Shown here: piece after piece, positions 1 to 7,949 of the stretch | Numbering within the stretch: the first letter of the stretch is position 1 | Layout of the letters: each line of letters begins with the position of its first letter | Notes under the pieces: generated by a model | Told to the model about the DNA's origin: nothing | Database searches by the model: none | Seen by the model: the letters and a program-made list of their open reading frames with translations, nothing else | Position numbers and translations under genes: made by a program | Source of the DNA: Tenacibaculum sp. | Lineage (GTDB): Bacteria; Bacteroidota; Bacteroidia; Flavobacteriales; Flavobacteriaceae | DNA: 64,000 bases | Assembly: GCA_022448525.1 (NCBI GenBank) | Contig: JAKVCX010000006.1 | Span: forward strand, 62,001 to 126,000 | Reading direction: 5' to 3'

Positions 1-885
1 TCAGTTGTAGGTTTTTTTTCAAATAAGATTTCTACAGATCCTAAATTTTTAGGTGATGAAAAAGAGTTGTATAATTTTTTAAACACAAAAGATATAGATG
101 AAGTTTATGCAACACTCTCAGGTTTAAAAAAATCTCAGCTAAAGAAACTTACCAAGTATACTAGTTTACATAATATAACTTTAAAACTTATTCCAGATTC
201 TAAAGAGTTTTATAGCAAAAGTAGAAATGTGCAGTTTTATGATGAGACGTTAAAAGTTTTAAGTGTAAAAAAATTACCATTCGATTTACCTGAAAATAGG
301 ATTATAAAACGAGCGTTTGATTTCTTATTTGCTTCTTTTGTTTGCTTGTTTATTATTTCTTGGTTATATCCAATTTTATGGATTTTAATTAAATTAGAAT
401 CAAGAGGTCCAGCAATTTTTAAACAAGAAAGAGAAGGGTTTAATGGAGAAGAGTTTGTTTGTTATAAGTTTCGCTCTATGAGACTAAATCAAGAAGCAGA
501 CAAAGTCCATGCTACGAAAAATGATAGTCGAGTAACCAAAATTGGAGCATTTCTAAGAAAAACAAGCTTAGATGAGGTTCCTCAGTTTTTTAATGTGTTA
601 TTAGGAAGTATGAGCGTTGTTGGTCCTCGTCCGCATTTAGAAAGTTTGGCGCTAGAGTATCAAAAAGACGTAGATAATTATTTAGAACGACATGCTGTAA
701 AACCAGGTATTACTGGATTGGCTCAAATTAGCGGGTATCGTGGCGAAATCAGGAGGAAATCAGATATAAAAAACAGAGTTCGATTAGATATATTTTATAT
801 CGAAAACTGGTCATTTATGTTGGATGTTAAAATTGTAATGAGCACTGTTTTAAATGTCTTCAAAGGAGATGAAAATGCTTATTAA
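1..885 (+). CDS. Undecaprenyl-phosphate sugar transferase, 5' end cut by window
   Basis: Initiating glycosyltransferase of exopolysaccharide, capsule or O-antigen synthesis (bacterial sugar transferase family, WcaJ/WbaP type). It moves a sugar 1-phosphate from a nucleotide sugar to undecaprenyl phosphate at the inner membrane. The frame is open from base 1, so the N-terminal membrane part lies outside the window; a TTG at 67 is internal, not a start. Visible are the end of the regulatory domain, a hydrophobic anchor at about 325-400, then catalytic motifs KFRSM, SLDEVPQFFNV, VVGPRP (616-633) and KPGITG. Its stop overlaps the next start by one base (TAATG), so the two genes are coupled. The sugar substrate cannot be read from sequence. 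Confidence 0.9.
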   Translation, partial: SVVGFFSNKISTDPKFLGDEKELYNFLNTKDIDEVYATLSGLKKSQLKKLTKYTSLHNITLKLIPDSKEFYSKSRNVQFYDETLKVLSVKKLPFDLPENRIIKRAFDFLFASFVCLFIISWLYPILWILIKLESRGPAIFKQEREGFNGEEFVCYKFRSMRLNQEADKVHATKNDSRVTKIGAFLRKTSLDEVPQFFNVLLGSMSVVGPRPHLESLALEYQKDVDNYLERHAVKPGITGLAQISGYRGEIRRKSDIKNRVRLDIFYIENWSFMLDVKIVMSTVLNVFKGDENAY

Positions 886-1643
886 TGTCAAGTCATTACA
901 ACATATCTGCAACAATTGTTCTTTTTAAGGAACAAGAAGATGTGCTGTTAAAAGCTGTAAATTCATGTTTAGCTTATTCAGGAGAAAAGAAACTTTTTTT
1001 AGTTGATAATTCTCCAACACCAATTTCAAATTCCTACATTCTCAATCACCCTGAAATTACCTATATTTTTAATGATAAGAATTTGGGTTTTTCTAGAGCA
1101 AATAATCTTGTTCTAAGGGAGATTAAAGATAATTCTAGGTATCATTTAGTTTTAAATCCAGATACCTTTTTTAAACCCCAAGTTTTAGATGAGTTAGTAG
1201 AACAGTTTGAGATAAATGAGGACTTGGCACTTGTAGCTCCTGCAATTAAATATCCTGATGGTGAACATCAATATTCAGTTCGTAAATATCCAAACTTTTT
1301 AGATCTCTTATTTCGAAAAACAGGAATCAATAAAAAGAGAATTTACCAGCAGGAATATAGAAACCTAGATTTATCTAAACCTTTCTTTCCTGAAGCTGTT
1401 CATGGTTGTTTTATGCTTTTTAAAACAGAAGATTTTACGCAGATAAATGGATTTGATGAACGGTATTTTTTATACATGGAAGATTTAGATATTTGTAAAA
1501 AAATAGACCAAATAGGTAAAAAGAAATATTACTTTCCAAGTGTTGAAGTAACTCATGTTTTACGCAAAGGATCGGCAAAAAACATCAAGTTATTTTTCTA
1601 TCATTTCTCATCTGCTGTGAAGTATTTTTTAAAATGGTTATAG
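885..1643 (+). CDS. Glycosyltransferase family 2 protein
   Basis: 252-residue GT-A fold glycosyltransferase, probably cytoplasmic or membrane-peripheral, resembling WbbL-type rhamnosyltransferases. It shows the N-terminal nucleotide-binding strand (ATIVLFKE), DNLGF-like segment (NDKNLGFSRANN), a DxD-type metal site in LNPDT, and the acceptor-side motif GFDERYFLYMEDLD. It most likely adds the second or a later sugar to the lipid-linked unit begun by the upstream transferase, to which it is coupled by a one-base overlap. No transmembrane segment is obvious. Donor and acceptor are unknown. The polysaccharide cluster appears to end here because purD follows with its own promoter. Confidence 0.9.
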   Translation: MSSHYNISATIVLFKEQEDVLLKAVNSCLAYSGEKKLFLVDNSPTPISNSYILNHPEITYIFNDKNLGFSRANNLVLREIKDNSRYHLVLNPDTFFKPQVLDELVEQFEINEDLALVAPAIKYPDGEHQYSVRKYPNFLDLLFRKTGINKKRIYQQEYRNLDLSKPFFPEAVHGCFMLFKTEDFTQINGFDERYFLYMEDLDICKKIDQIGKKKYYFPSVEVTHVLRKGSAKNIKLFFYHFSSAVKYFLKWL

Positions 1644-1644
1644 C

Positions 1645-1652
1645 TATATTTG
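1645..1652 (+). promoter_or_regulatory. Promoter -7 element for purD
   Basis: TATATTTG matches the Bacteroidota -7 consensus TAnnTTTG and lies 25 bases before the purD ATG, just after the glycosyltransferase stop. No clear -33 TTG at the right spacing. The TTG inside this element could be misread as a purD start. Confidence 0.5.
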
Positions 1653-1676
1653 CAGCTCAATAACACAACACACACA

Positions 1677-2954
1677 ATGAATATTTTAGTTTTAGGTTCT
1701 GGAGGAAGAGAACATGCATTTACGCACAAGCTATCACAGAGTAAAAAAATCAATAAACTTTTTGTTGCACCAGGAAATGCTGGTACTGATGAAATTGCGA
1801 TTAATATTGCGATAAATCCAACCGATTTTGAGGCAGTAAAAAAAGTAGTTCTAGAACAAGATATTAACATGGTTGTGGTAGGGCCGGAAGCTCCATTAGT
1901 TGAAGGTGTACACGATTTCTTTTTATCTGATGAAGAATTAAAATCTGTTCCAGTTATTGGTCCAAAAAAAGACGGAGCTTTACTGGAAGGAAGTAAAGAT
2001 TTTTCAAAACAGTTCATGGAAAAACACAACATTCCAACTGCGAAATATCAATCATTTACTAGTGAAACATTAGAAGAAGGATTTGCTTTTTTAGAAACAT
2101 TGGAACCACCGTTTGTTTTAAAAGCTGACGGATTAGCTGCTGGAAAAGGAGTGTTAATTTTAGATGATTTATCAGAAGCAAAGGCTGAGTTAAAAGAAAT
2201 GCTTACGAATCAAAAATTCGGAGCAGCTTCTGCAACCGTTGTTATCGAGGAATTTTTAAAAGGAATAGAACTATCAGTATTCGTTTTAACAGATGGAAAG
2301 AGTTATAAAGTTTTACCATCGGCAAAAGATTATAAACGAATTGGAGAAGGTGATACTGGATTAAATACAGGAGGAATGGGAGCCATTTCACCGGTTCCTT
2401 TTGCAAATGATGATTTTCTTGGAAAAGTAGAAGAACGAATTATCAAACCAACTGTAAATGGATTACAAAAAGACGGTATTGATTATAGAGGTTTTATTTT
2501 TATCGGATTAATGAACGTAGCTGGAGATCCATTCGTAATTGAGTATAATGTGCGTATGGGAGACCCTGAGACTGAAGTAGTTTTACCAAGAATAGAATCT
2601 GATTTATTAGAATTATTTGAAGGTGTAGCAACGCAAACTTTAGAAGAGAAAAGTTTTAGCGTAACAGATAAAACAGCGACAACAGTAATGTTAGTTTCAG
2701 GAGGATATCCAGAGGCTTATGAAAAAGGAAAGGAAATTACAGGTTTAAATGAAGTTGAGGGCTCTTTAGTTTTTCATGCAGGAACCAAAAAAGATGCAGA
2801 TAAAGTAGTTACAAATGGAGGACGTGTAATTGCAGTAACATCTTTCGGAGATACAATTGAAGAAGCATTAAAAATGTCGTATAAGAATATTGATAAATTG
2901 TCTTTTGAGAAAATCAACTATCGAAAAGATATAGGTTTTGATTTAGTGAAATAA
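1677..2954 (+). CDS. purD: Phosphoribosylamine--glycine ligase (GAR synthetase)
   Basis: Cytoplasmic ATP-grasp enzyme of de novo purine synthesis: 5-phosphoribosylamine + glycine + ATP gives GAR. The 425-residue length is normal for PurD. Seen: N-terminal GSGGREHAF (residues 7-15), VVGPEAPLVEG, the ATP-grasp core LKADGLAAGKGV, the NTGGMGA loop and the NVRMGDPETE metal-binding segment. I chose ATG 1677 because it begins MNILVLGSGGREH as in homologues; the in-frame TTG at 1650 sits inside a promoter element. Single gene with its own promoter and followed by a strong terminator. No oddities. Confidence 0.97.
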   Translation: MNILVLGSGGREHAFTHKLSQSKKINKLFVAPGNAGTDEIAINIAINPTDFEAVKKVVLEQDINMVVVGPEAPLVEGVHDFFLSDEELKSVPVIGPKKDGALLEGSKDFSKQFMEKHNIPTAKYQSFTSETLEEGFAFLETLEPPFVLKADGLAAGKGVLILDDLSEAKAELKEMLTNQKFGAASATVVIEEFLKGIELSVFVLTDGKSYKVLPSAKDYKRIGEGDTGLNTGGMGAISPVPFANDDFLGKVEERIIKPTVNGLQKDGIDYRGFIFIGLMNVAGDPFVIEYNVRMGDPETEVVLPRIESDLLELFEGVATQTLEEKSFSVTDKTATTVMLVSGGYPEAYEKGKEITGLNEVEGSLVFHAGTKKDADKVVTNGGRVIAVTSFGDTIEEALKMSYKNIDKLSFEKINYRKDIGFDLVK

Positions 2955-2976
2955 AATTATTTTTTAATATAACAGT

Positions 2977-3006
2977 AAAACTCGGAATTGATATTCCGAG
3001 TTTTTT
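2977..3006 (+). terminator. Intrinsic terminator after purD
   Basis: 8-bp stem CTCGGAAT / ATTCCGAG (2981-3000) with TGAT loop, A-run before and six T after. Confidence 0.85.
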
Positions 3007-3112
3007 ATTTTCGTATTTTAATATGGAGTAATTTTTATTAAGCTATTTTCATAAGGAATAGTGTTTACTCGACTTCAAAGTTTTATAATAAACTTCTCAA
3101 AAAGAAAATAGA

Positions 3113-3694
3113 ATGGTTAAGAAAATAGTGTTTTATTGCGTTTGTTTTTTAATTCTCGGTTGTAAAAAACCTAAGAACAAGACAGATTTTAAAAGTCCCA
3201 AATCCTTTTATTCAGAAGAGAGAATTAAAGAGTTAAAGAGTTTAATTTTTAATATTGACTCTAGATTAAATAGAAGCATGGCTTCTGTAGAAATTGATAG
3301 TTTTCATATTAATAAAAATAGTCGTGACCTCCTTTCTTTTATTAAGAATGATTCGTCAAAATTGGGAGAGATTTACAAAATTGAATATAACGTAAATTAC
3401 AATTTGGTTCTTGAGTATTTTAAAATAAAAAATCATAAAATTTTAAGAGTTCAATCTAAAATAAAAGACGGTATCTATGATAAGAAACATCTTTTTCCAA
3501 TGCTATTCGATAGCAGCGGTTACGTTAAACTGTTAACCTATAATGAGTTTGAGTATTTTTGTAAGGAAAATAAACTGTTCAATGAAAGCGACACACTATT
3601 TTATGGTTATAAATTAAAAGATGGAAGTTTTTATTTTAAGAGTTCAGTCGAATCTGAAAATACACTAGGTGTCGATTGGGAGTTGTTAAAGTAG
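3113..3694 (+). CDS. Putative lipoprotein, unknown function
   Basis: 193-residue protein with a typical short SPII signal: charged MVKK, hydrophobic core, lipobox ILGC (Cys at about residue 17), then a Lys-rich mature start. The rest is charged and mixed alpha/beta with no motif I recognise. It stands alone between the purD terminator and another unknown exported protein, with about 255 bases of unassigned DNA after it. It is probably a fast-evolving accessory lipoprotein of the outer membrane. Function unknown. Confidence 0.65.
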   Translation: MVKKIVFYCVCFLILGCKKPKNKTDFKSPKSFYSEERIKELKSLIFNIDSRLNRSMASVEIDSFHINKNSRDLLSFIKNDSSKLGEIYKIEYNVNYNLVLEYFKIKNHKILRVQSKIKDGIYDKKHLFPMLFDSSGYVKLLTYNEFEYFCKENKLFNESDTLFYGYKLKDGSFYFKSSVESENTLGVDWELLK

Positions 3695-3949
3695 AGTAAA
3701 TAATAAATTCACACTTTTACTTAATAGTTCAATATAAGATTCTAAGGTCCAACAATAGTAACTTCAAATGAAACCATATTATTCGCTTCGATTACGTGGT
3801 TTTGTAATGTTTCCATATTAGAAATTCAAATTAGATTACCAATTGAAAATAGATTCTGTTAAAGTATCGTTATAGTTCTCATAAAATTAAAAATCGAAGG
3901 CTTTTAATTACTAATCTTGCCTAGATTTTCGTTAGCAAAAGAGAAAGAA

Positions 3950-4501
3950 ATGAAATTATACTTTAGTAATCCCTATACTGTAAAATTGGGTAAAAAAATT
4001 ACACGAACTTTACTAGTAGCAGTTTTTATATTTACAAGTTTTCAATCAGTTATTGGTCAGTCAGGAGCAGACTATACTAAAGCTCAAGCTGTAATTAATA
4101 AAATTTTCAACAAACAAATACCAAATACTTATTTATTGTTTTCTCAGGACAACAGTTACTACTTGGTAGTCGAGAAAAAAGAATCGGGTTATGAAGAACA
4201 TTTTCTTCGTGTTGATGAAAGAAATAATGTAAGACGTTTAAATTCTAGGTTTGTCGATGTAAACACTACGTTAGATAGAGCTTTTAACAAAGAGGTGTAT
4301 CATAAGGATTATATTAATCTTGATTCTGAATTTTTCATCTCGAGCACATCTTTTTCTGGTGGAGATTCAGTGTATTTCTATCATAAAAATGAAGATGGAA
4401 ATATTTATGGTGAGGCAAATTTATCAACTGTAATTCATCCAAATCCAATTGATGTTTCTGTCTTTGGGTATTTATTAAACGAGCTTCAAGAGTATATTTA
4501 G
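3950..4501 (+). CDS. Secreted protein of unknown function
   Basis: 183 residues when started at ATG 3950, which is preceded by AGAAAGAAA. The frame extends to TTG 3917, but the ATG gives a cleaner signal sequence: basic KLGKKITR, hydrophobic TLLVAVFIFTSF, cleavage probably near VIG-Q at about residue 39. The mature part (SGADYTKAQAVINKIF...) is globular, with no transmembrane segment or recognised motif. Likely periplasmic or surface located. It ends 63 bases before the exonuclease gene. Function not recognised. Confidence 0.65.
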   Translation: MKLYFSNPYTVKLGKKITRTLLVAVFIFTSFQSVIGQSGADYTKAQAVINKIFNKQIPNTYLLFSQDNSYYLVVEKKESGYEEHFLRVDERNNVRRLNSRFVDVNTTLDRAFNKEVYHKDYINLDSEFFISSTSFSGGDSVYFYHKNEDGNIYGEANLSTVIHPNPIDVSVFGYLLNELQEYI

Positions 4502-4564
4502 TTTGTAAATATTTCTTTTAAAAATTGAGAGAAACAATCGAAATCTAATCGTATTTTTACTACT

Positions 4565-5956
4565 GTGAAGTACGCAATTGTAGATATCGAAACAGACGGT
4601 GGAGTTAAAATTACTGAAATCAGTATTTTTATTTTTGATGGAGAACAGGTGGTAGACGAGTTTACAACACTAATAAATCCAGGAACTTCTATTCCACCAT
4701 ACATTACCAGATTAACCGGAATTAATAATTTCATGGTTAAAGATGCTCCGAAATTTGAAGAAGTAGCGAAACGAATTTATCAAATTACTGAAGATTGTGT
4801 TTTTGTAGCTCACAATGTTAATTTTGACTACGGAATCATAGGAAAAGAATTCAAATCTTTAGGGTTAACTTACAGAAGAAAGAAACTTTGTTCCGTTCGA
4901 TTATCAAGAAAATTACTCCCAGGGAAAAGATCATATAGTTTAGGTAAACTATGTATTTCCGAAGGAATTGAAATAAAAGCAAGACACCGTGCTAGAGGAG
5001 ACGCAGAAGCAACTGTTATATTGTTCAAAAAGTTACTTTCTATAGATGAATTGAATGATTTTGAAGTTATCAATTCGTTTTTGAACCCACGTTCTCGCGA
5101 AGCAACCTTACCACCATTATTACCCAAAAATGTTTTCGAAAGTTTATCAGAAAAACACGGTGTTTATTATTTTTGGAACAAAAACAAAGAGATTATTTAT
5201 GTCGGAAAAGCTAATAATATTAAACAGCGTGTTGTAAGTCATTTTCACGATAAAAAGAAACGTGAAATAGAAATGTGTTTAGCAACTGCTAATATCACGT
5301 TTACAGAAACTGGGAGTGAGTTAATTGCATTATTGGAAGAATCTGCTGAAATCAAACGTTTATTTCCTAAATTCAATAGAGCACAAAGAAGAACTACAAC
5401 GAACTTTGGTTTGTTTAGTTATAAAGATAGAAAAGGAGTGATGCATTTGGCTTGGAACAATGTAAAAATGATTAGTCAGCCAATTATGAGGTTTTACACA
5501 GTTGCTCAAGCTCGAAGTTTTGTTGAGAATTTGTGTAAAGAGTTTCAATTATGTCCGAAATATTGTCATTTACAAACGAACGTAAATAGCTGTTTTCATT
5601 ACCAAATAAAAGAATGTAAAGGAGTTTGTAGAGAAGAAGAAGCAATAGAAGAGTATAACAAAAGAGTGATGCAGGCTATTGATTCTATTACTTTTAAAAC
5701 TGATAATTTTGTGATTACGGAGCAAGGGAAAACCTCAGATGAATTAAGTTATGCCTTGGTAATAAATGGCGTGTATGAAGGTTACGGATACATTGACAAG
5801 AATCAACAAAATAACAGTACTTCTGAAGTGTATTTTGAAAGACTAAAACCTCAAAAAGACAATCAGGATATTAGGAGAATTATAAATGCACACGTAAAAA
5901 AGAATCCGGAATCAGTTTTACCAATAGAACACAAAGCTTTAGGTAGCCTTTTCTAG
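4565..5956 (+). CDS. DEDDh exonuclease / GIY-YIG endonuclease fusion
   Basis: 463 residues starting at GTG 4565 (MKYAIVDIETDGG). Residues 1-165 are a DnaQ-like 3'-5' exonuclease: DxE at D7/E9, HNVNFDYG with D88, and HRARGD with H141 and D146. Residues about 198-275 are a GIY-YIG nuclease (GVYYF...IIYVGKANNIKQR) like UvrC N-terminal or Cho proteins, followed by a UvrC-like cysteine segment (CPKYCH, CKGVC). The family is annotated as DNA polymerase III epsilon-like or Cho-like repair nuclease in Bacteroidota; a role in excision repair is inferred. It is not the replicative epsilon subunit by architecture. Its end overlaps the convergent histidine kinase by 18 bases. Confidence 0.88.
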   Translation: MKYAIVDIETDGGVKITEISIFIFDGEQVVDEFTTLINPGTSIPPYITRLTGINNFMVKDAPKFEEVAKRIYQITEDCVFVAHNVNFDYGIIGKEFKSLGLTYRRKKLCSVRLSRKLLPGKRSYSLGKLCISEGIEIKARHRARGDAEATVILFKKLLSIDELNDFEVINSFLNPRSREATLPPLLPKNVFESLSEKHGVYYFWNKNKEIIYVGKANNIKQRVVSHFHDKKKREIEMCLATANITFTETGSELIALLEESAEIKRLFPKFNRAQRRTTTNFGLFSYKDRKGVMHLAWNNVKMISQPIMRFYTVAQARSFVENLCKEFQLCPKYCHLQTNVNSCFHYQIKECKGVCREEEAIEEYNKRVMQAIDSITFKTDNFVITEQGKTSDELSYALVINGVYEGYGYIDKNQQNNSTSEVYFERLKPQKDNQDIRRIINAHVKKNPESVLPIEHKALGSLF

Positions 5957-6982
5957 GGTAAAAGAAAATTCAGAACCTTCACCGAAATTACTTTTAAGCA
6001 AAATAGTTTCGTTATGTGCTTCAATAATGTGTTTAACAATTGATAAGCCTAAACCAGAACCACCTTGTTCTCTTGATCTACTTTGATCTACACGATAGAA
6101 ACGTTCGAACAATCGAGGAATATGTTCTTGTTTTATACCTTCACCATTATCAATAATTTTAATAACAAACTTAGTTTCATTATAAACCTCAACAGAAGCT
6201 GTGGTAATTCCACCTGGCTTTCCATATTTAATAGAATTTACAACCAGATTAATAAGCACTTGTTCAATACGTTCTACGTCACCTTTTACGAAAATTGGAA
6301 ATTCGTAAAGTCTATCAAAAATTAATTTAATGTTCTTCTTTTTAGCCTTCATTTCAAACAAATCAAAAACCGTTTGAATAAGTTCCAAAATATTAAAAGG
6401 TTCAATTTTCATTTTCATTCCATCAGTTTCAAGTTTGGCAATCATATCCAAATCTTTCACGATTGAAGTCAAACGTTCAACACCTTTATTGGCACGTTCT
6501 AAATATTTATCACGAATTACTTTATCATCTGCTGCTCCTTCAATTAAAGTTAAAATATAACCTTGAACTGTAAAAAGAGGAGTTTTAAGTTCGTGAGCTA
6601 CATTACCTAAAAAGTCTCTACGAAAAGAATCTCTTTCTGTAAGGTTTGCAATTTCTTCCTTTTTATCTTCTACATAATCTTGTACCGTTTTAGTAAAAGC
6701 TTCAATATCAGTAGTTACTTTATCGCGTTTTAAATCTTCGACATCTAAAATTGAAATGTCTTTATATAGTTTTTTAACTCTCTGATATATAAAGTGTTCT
6801 GCTCTGTATTGTATAACAAAAAACGAAAAAACGAAAAGGATAATTCCGAAAATAATAATAGAAATTAAACCTAAAGATTTATAGAAATAGAGATATGAAA
6901 AAACAGCAATTAATACAGAAATTATAGTAAGATATAATGCAGATATAAGGGCGTAATTGTATGTTTTTTTAAGTCTTTTCAT
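5939..6982 (-). CDS. Membrane sensor histidine kinase, PhoR/OmpR class
   Basis: 347-residue inner-membrane kinase partnered with the OmpR-type regulator encoded just upstream (59-base gap). Two transmembrane helices at about residues 10-58 leave almost no periplasmic loop, so sensing is probably intramembrane or cytoplasmic. A dimerisation/H-box follows (FLGNVAHELKTP, phospho-His130), then the N box (NLVNSIKYGKPG) and G boxes (DNGEGI, GGSGLGLSIVKHI). Flavobacterial relatives are often named PhoR, but nothing here proves phosphate control. There are no phosphate-transport genes nearby. Confidence 0.92.
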   Translation of the reverse strand: MKRLKKTYNYALISALYLTIISVLIAVFSYLYFYKSLGLISIIIFGIILFVFSFFVIQYRAEHFIYQRVKKLYKDISILDVEDLKRDKVTTDIEAFTKTVQDYVEDKKEEIANLTERDSFRRDFLGNVAHELKTPLFTVQGYILTLIEGAADDKVIRDKYLERANKGVERLTSIVKDLDMIAKLETDGMKMKIEPFNILELIQTVFDLFEMKAKKKNIKLIFDRLYEFPIFVKGDVERIEQVLINLVVNSIKYGKPGGITTASVEVYNETKFVIKIIDNGEGIKQEHIPRLFERFYRVDQSRSREQGGSGLGLSIVKHIIEAHNETILLKSNFGEGSEFSFTLEKAT

Positions 6983-7041
6983 AAAAAGAAAGAATGCCCG
7001 ATTAGGGGCATTTCAGTTTGTGTTATTTAGTTTATAATGAT

Positions 7042-7737
7042 CTATTTATCAGTTTCCAGTACGAATTTGTATCCAACTCCTTTTACTGTTTTAAAGTAAT
7101 GATCACCGATTTTTTCTCTTAGTTTTCTAATGTGAACATCAATGGTTCTACCACCAACAACAACTTCATTTCCCCAAACACTATCTAAAATAGTTTCTCT
7201 TTTAAATACTTTTCCAGGTTTAGAAGTTAGTAAAGAAAATAATTCAAATTCTTTTCTTGGTAAAGTGATTTTTTCTTCACCTTTAAATACTACATATTCA
7301 TCTCTATTGATAAGAATATCTCCAATTTTTGTAGTAACCTCAGAAACCGTATCTGTTTTTAATCGACGTAAAAGTGATTTCACTTTACTAACTAAAACTT
7401 TTGGTTTTATAGGTTTTGTAATATAATCATCTGCACCAGCATCAAAACCAGCTACTTGAGAATAATCTTCACCTCTTGCAGTTAAGAAGGAAATGATTAC
7501 ATTTTCTAAAGGTTTGATATTTCTTATTTTTTCACAAGCTTCAATACCGTCCATTTCCGGCATCATAATATCTAACAAGATTAAATGCGGAGAAATTTTA
7601 CGAGCAATTTTTACACCTTCTGCTCCGTTAGTTGCGGTAAAAACCTGATAACCTTCAGATCTAAGATTGTATCCAACAATCTCTAAAATATCTGGTTCAT
7701 CATCAACTAATAAAATCTTGATATCGTTAGTATTCAT
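7042..7737 (-). CDS. Response regulator, OmpR/PhoB family
   Basis: 231-residue DNA-binding regulator. The receiver domain (1-125) has acidic pocket DDE at 12-14, phospho-acceptor D56 in LLDIMMP, T at FLTARGE and K108 in ITKP. The C-terminal winged helix (about 135-228) carries the usual LPRKEFELFSLL and RTIDVHIRKLREKIG segments. It is the first gene of the pair with the downstream kinase. A -7-like element TACTTTTG (minus strand, 7765-7772) lies about 28 bases before the ATG. Regulon unknown. Confidence 0.94.
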   Translation of the reverse strand: MNTNDIKILLVDDEPDILEIVGYNLRSEGYQVFTATNGAEGVKIARKISPHLILLDIMMPEMDGIEACEKIRNIKPLENVIISFLTARGEDYSQVAGFDAGADDYITKPIKPKVLVSKVKSLLRRLKTDTVSEVTTKIGDILINRDEYVVFKGEEKITLPRKEFELFSLLTSKPGKVFKRETILDSVWGNEVVVGGRTIDVHIRKLREKIGDHYFKTVKGVGYKFVLETDK

Positions 7738-7914
7738 AGGTTTAAATTTGATTTAAAATCAACCCAAAAGTAACGATTTAATAACAAAAACAGTTAAAGG
7801 CAGTTTAACTTAATGTTGATTTAATATTAATAATTTTTTTTTGAATCAATTTTAAAAAGAGAGACTTAACGTTAAATTAATCTATAAAAAGTTAGGTCAA
7901 GTCTGATAATTCCC

Positions 7915-7922
7915 TAATTTTG
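7915..7922 (+). promoter_or_regulatory. Promoter -7 element for T9SS cargo gene
   Basis: TAATTTTG fits TAnnTTTG, 28 bases before ATG 7950. It overlaps the TTG at 7920, so TTG is not the translation start. Confidence 0.5.
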
Positions 7923-7949
7923 AGAGCTTTTTTTAAATTAAATGAAAAC

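Noticed and set aside
3695..3949. Possible gene or RNA in the gap between two unknown exported proteins
   Set aside because: No frame of useful length, no hairpin with a T-run and no good promoter match found.
5939..7737. Calling the two-component pair PhoBR on the strength of similarity
   Set aside because: Sequence supports OmpR/PhoB class only; no pst, pho or phosphatase genes are nearby.
7920..7949. TTG start extending the T9SS cargo protein by ten residues
   Set aside because: The TTG is part of the -7 promoter element, so it lies upstream of the expected transcript start; ATG 7950 opens a standard signal peptide.
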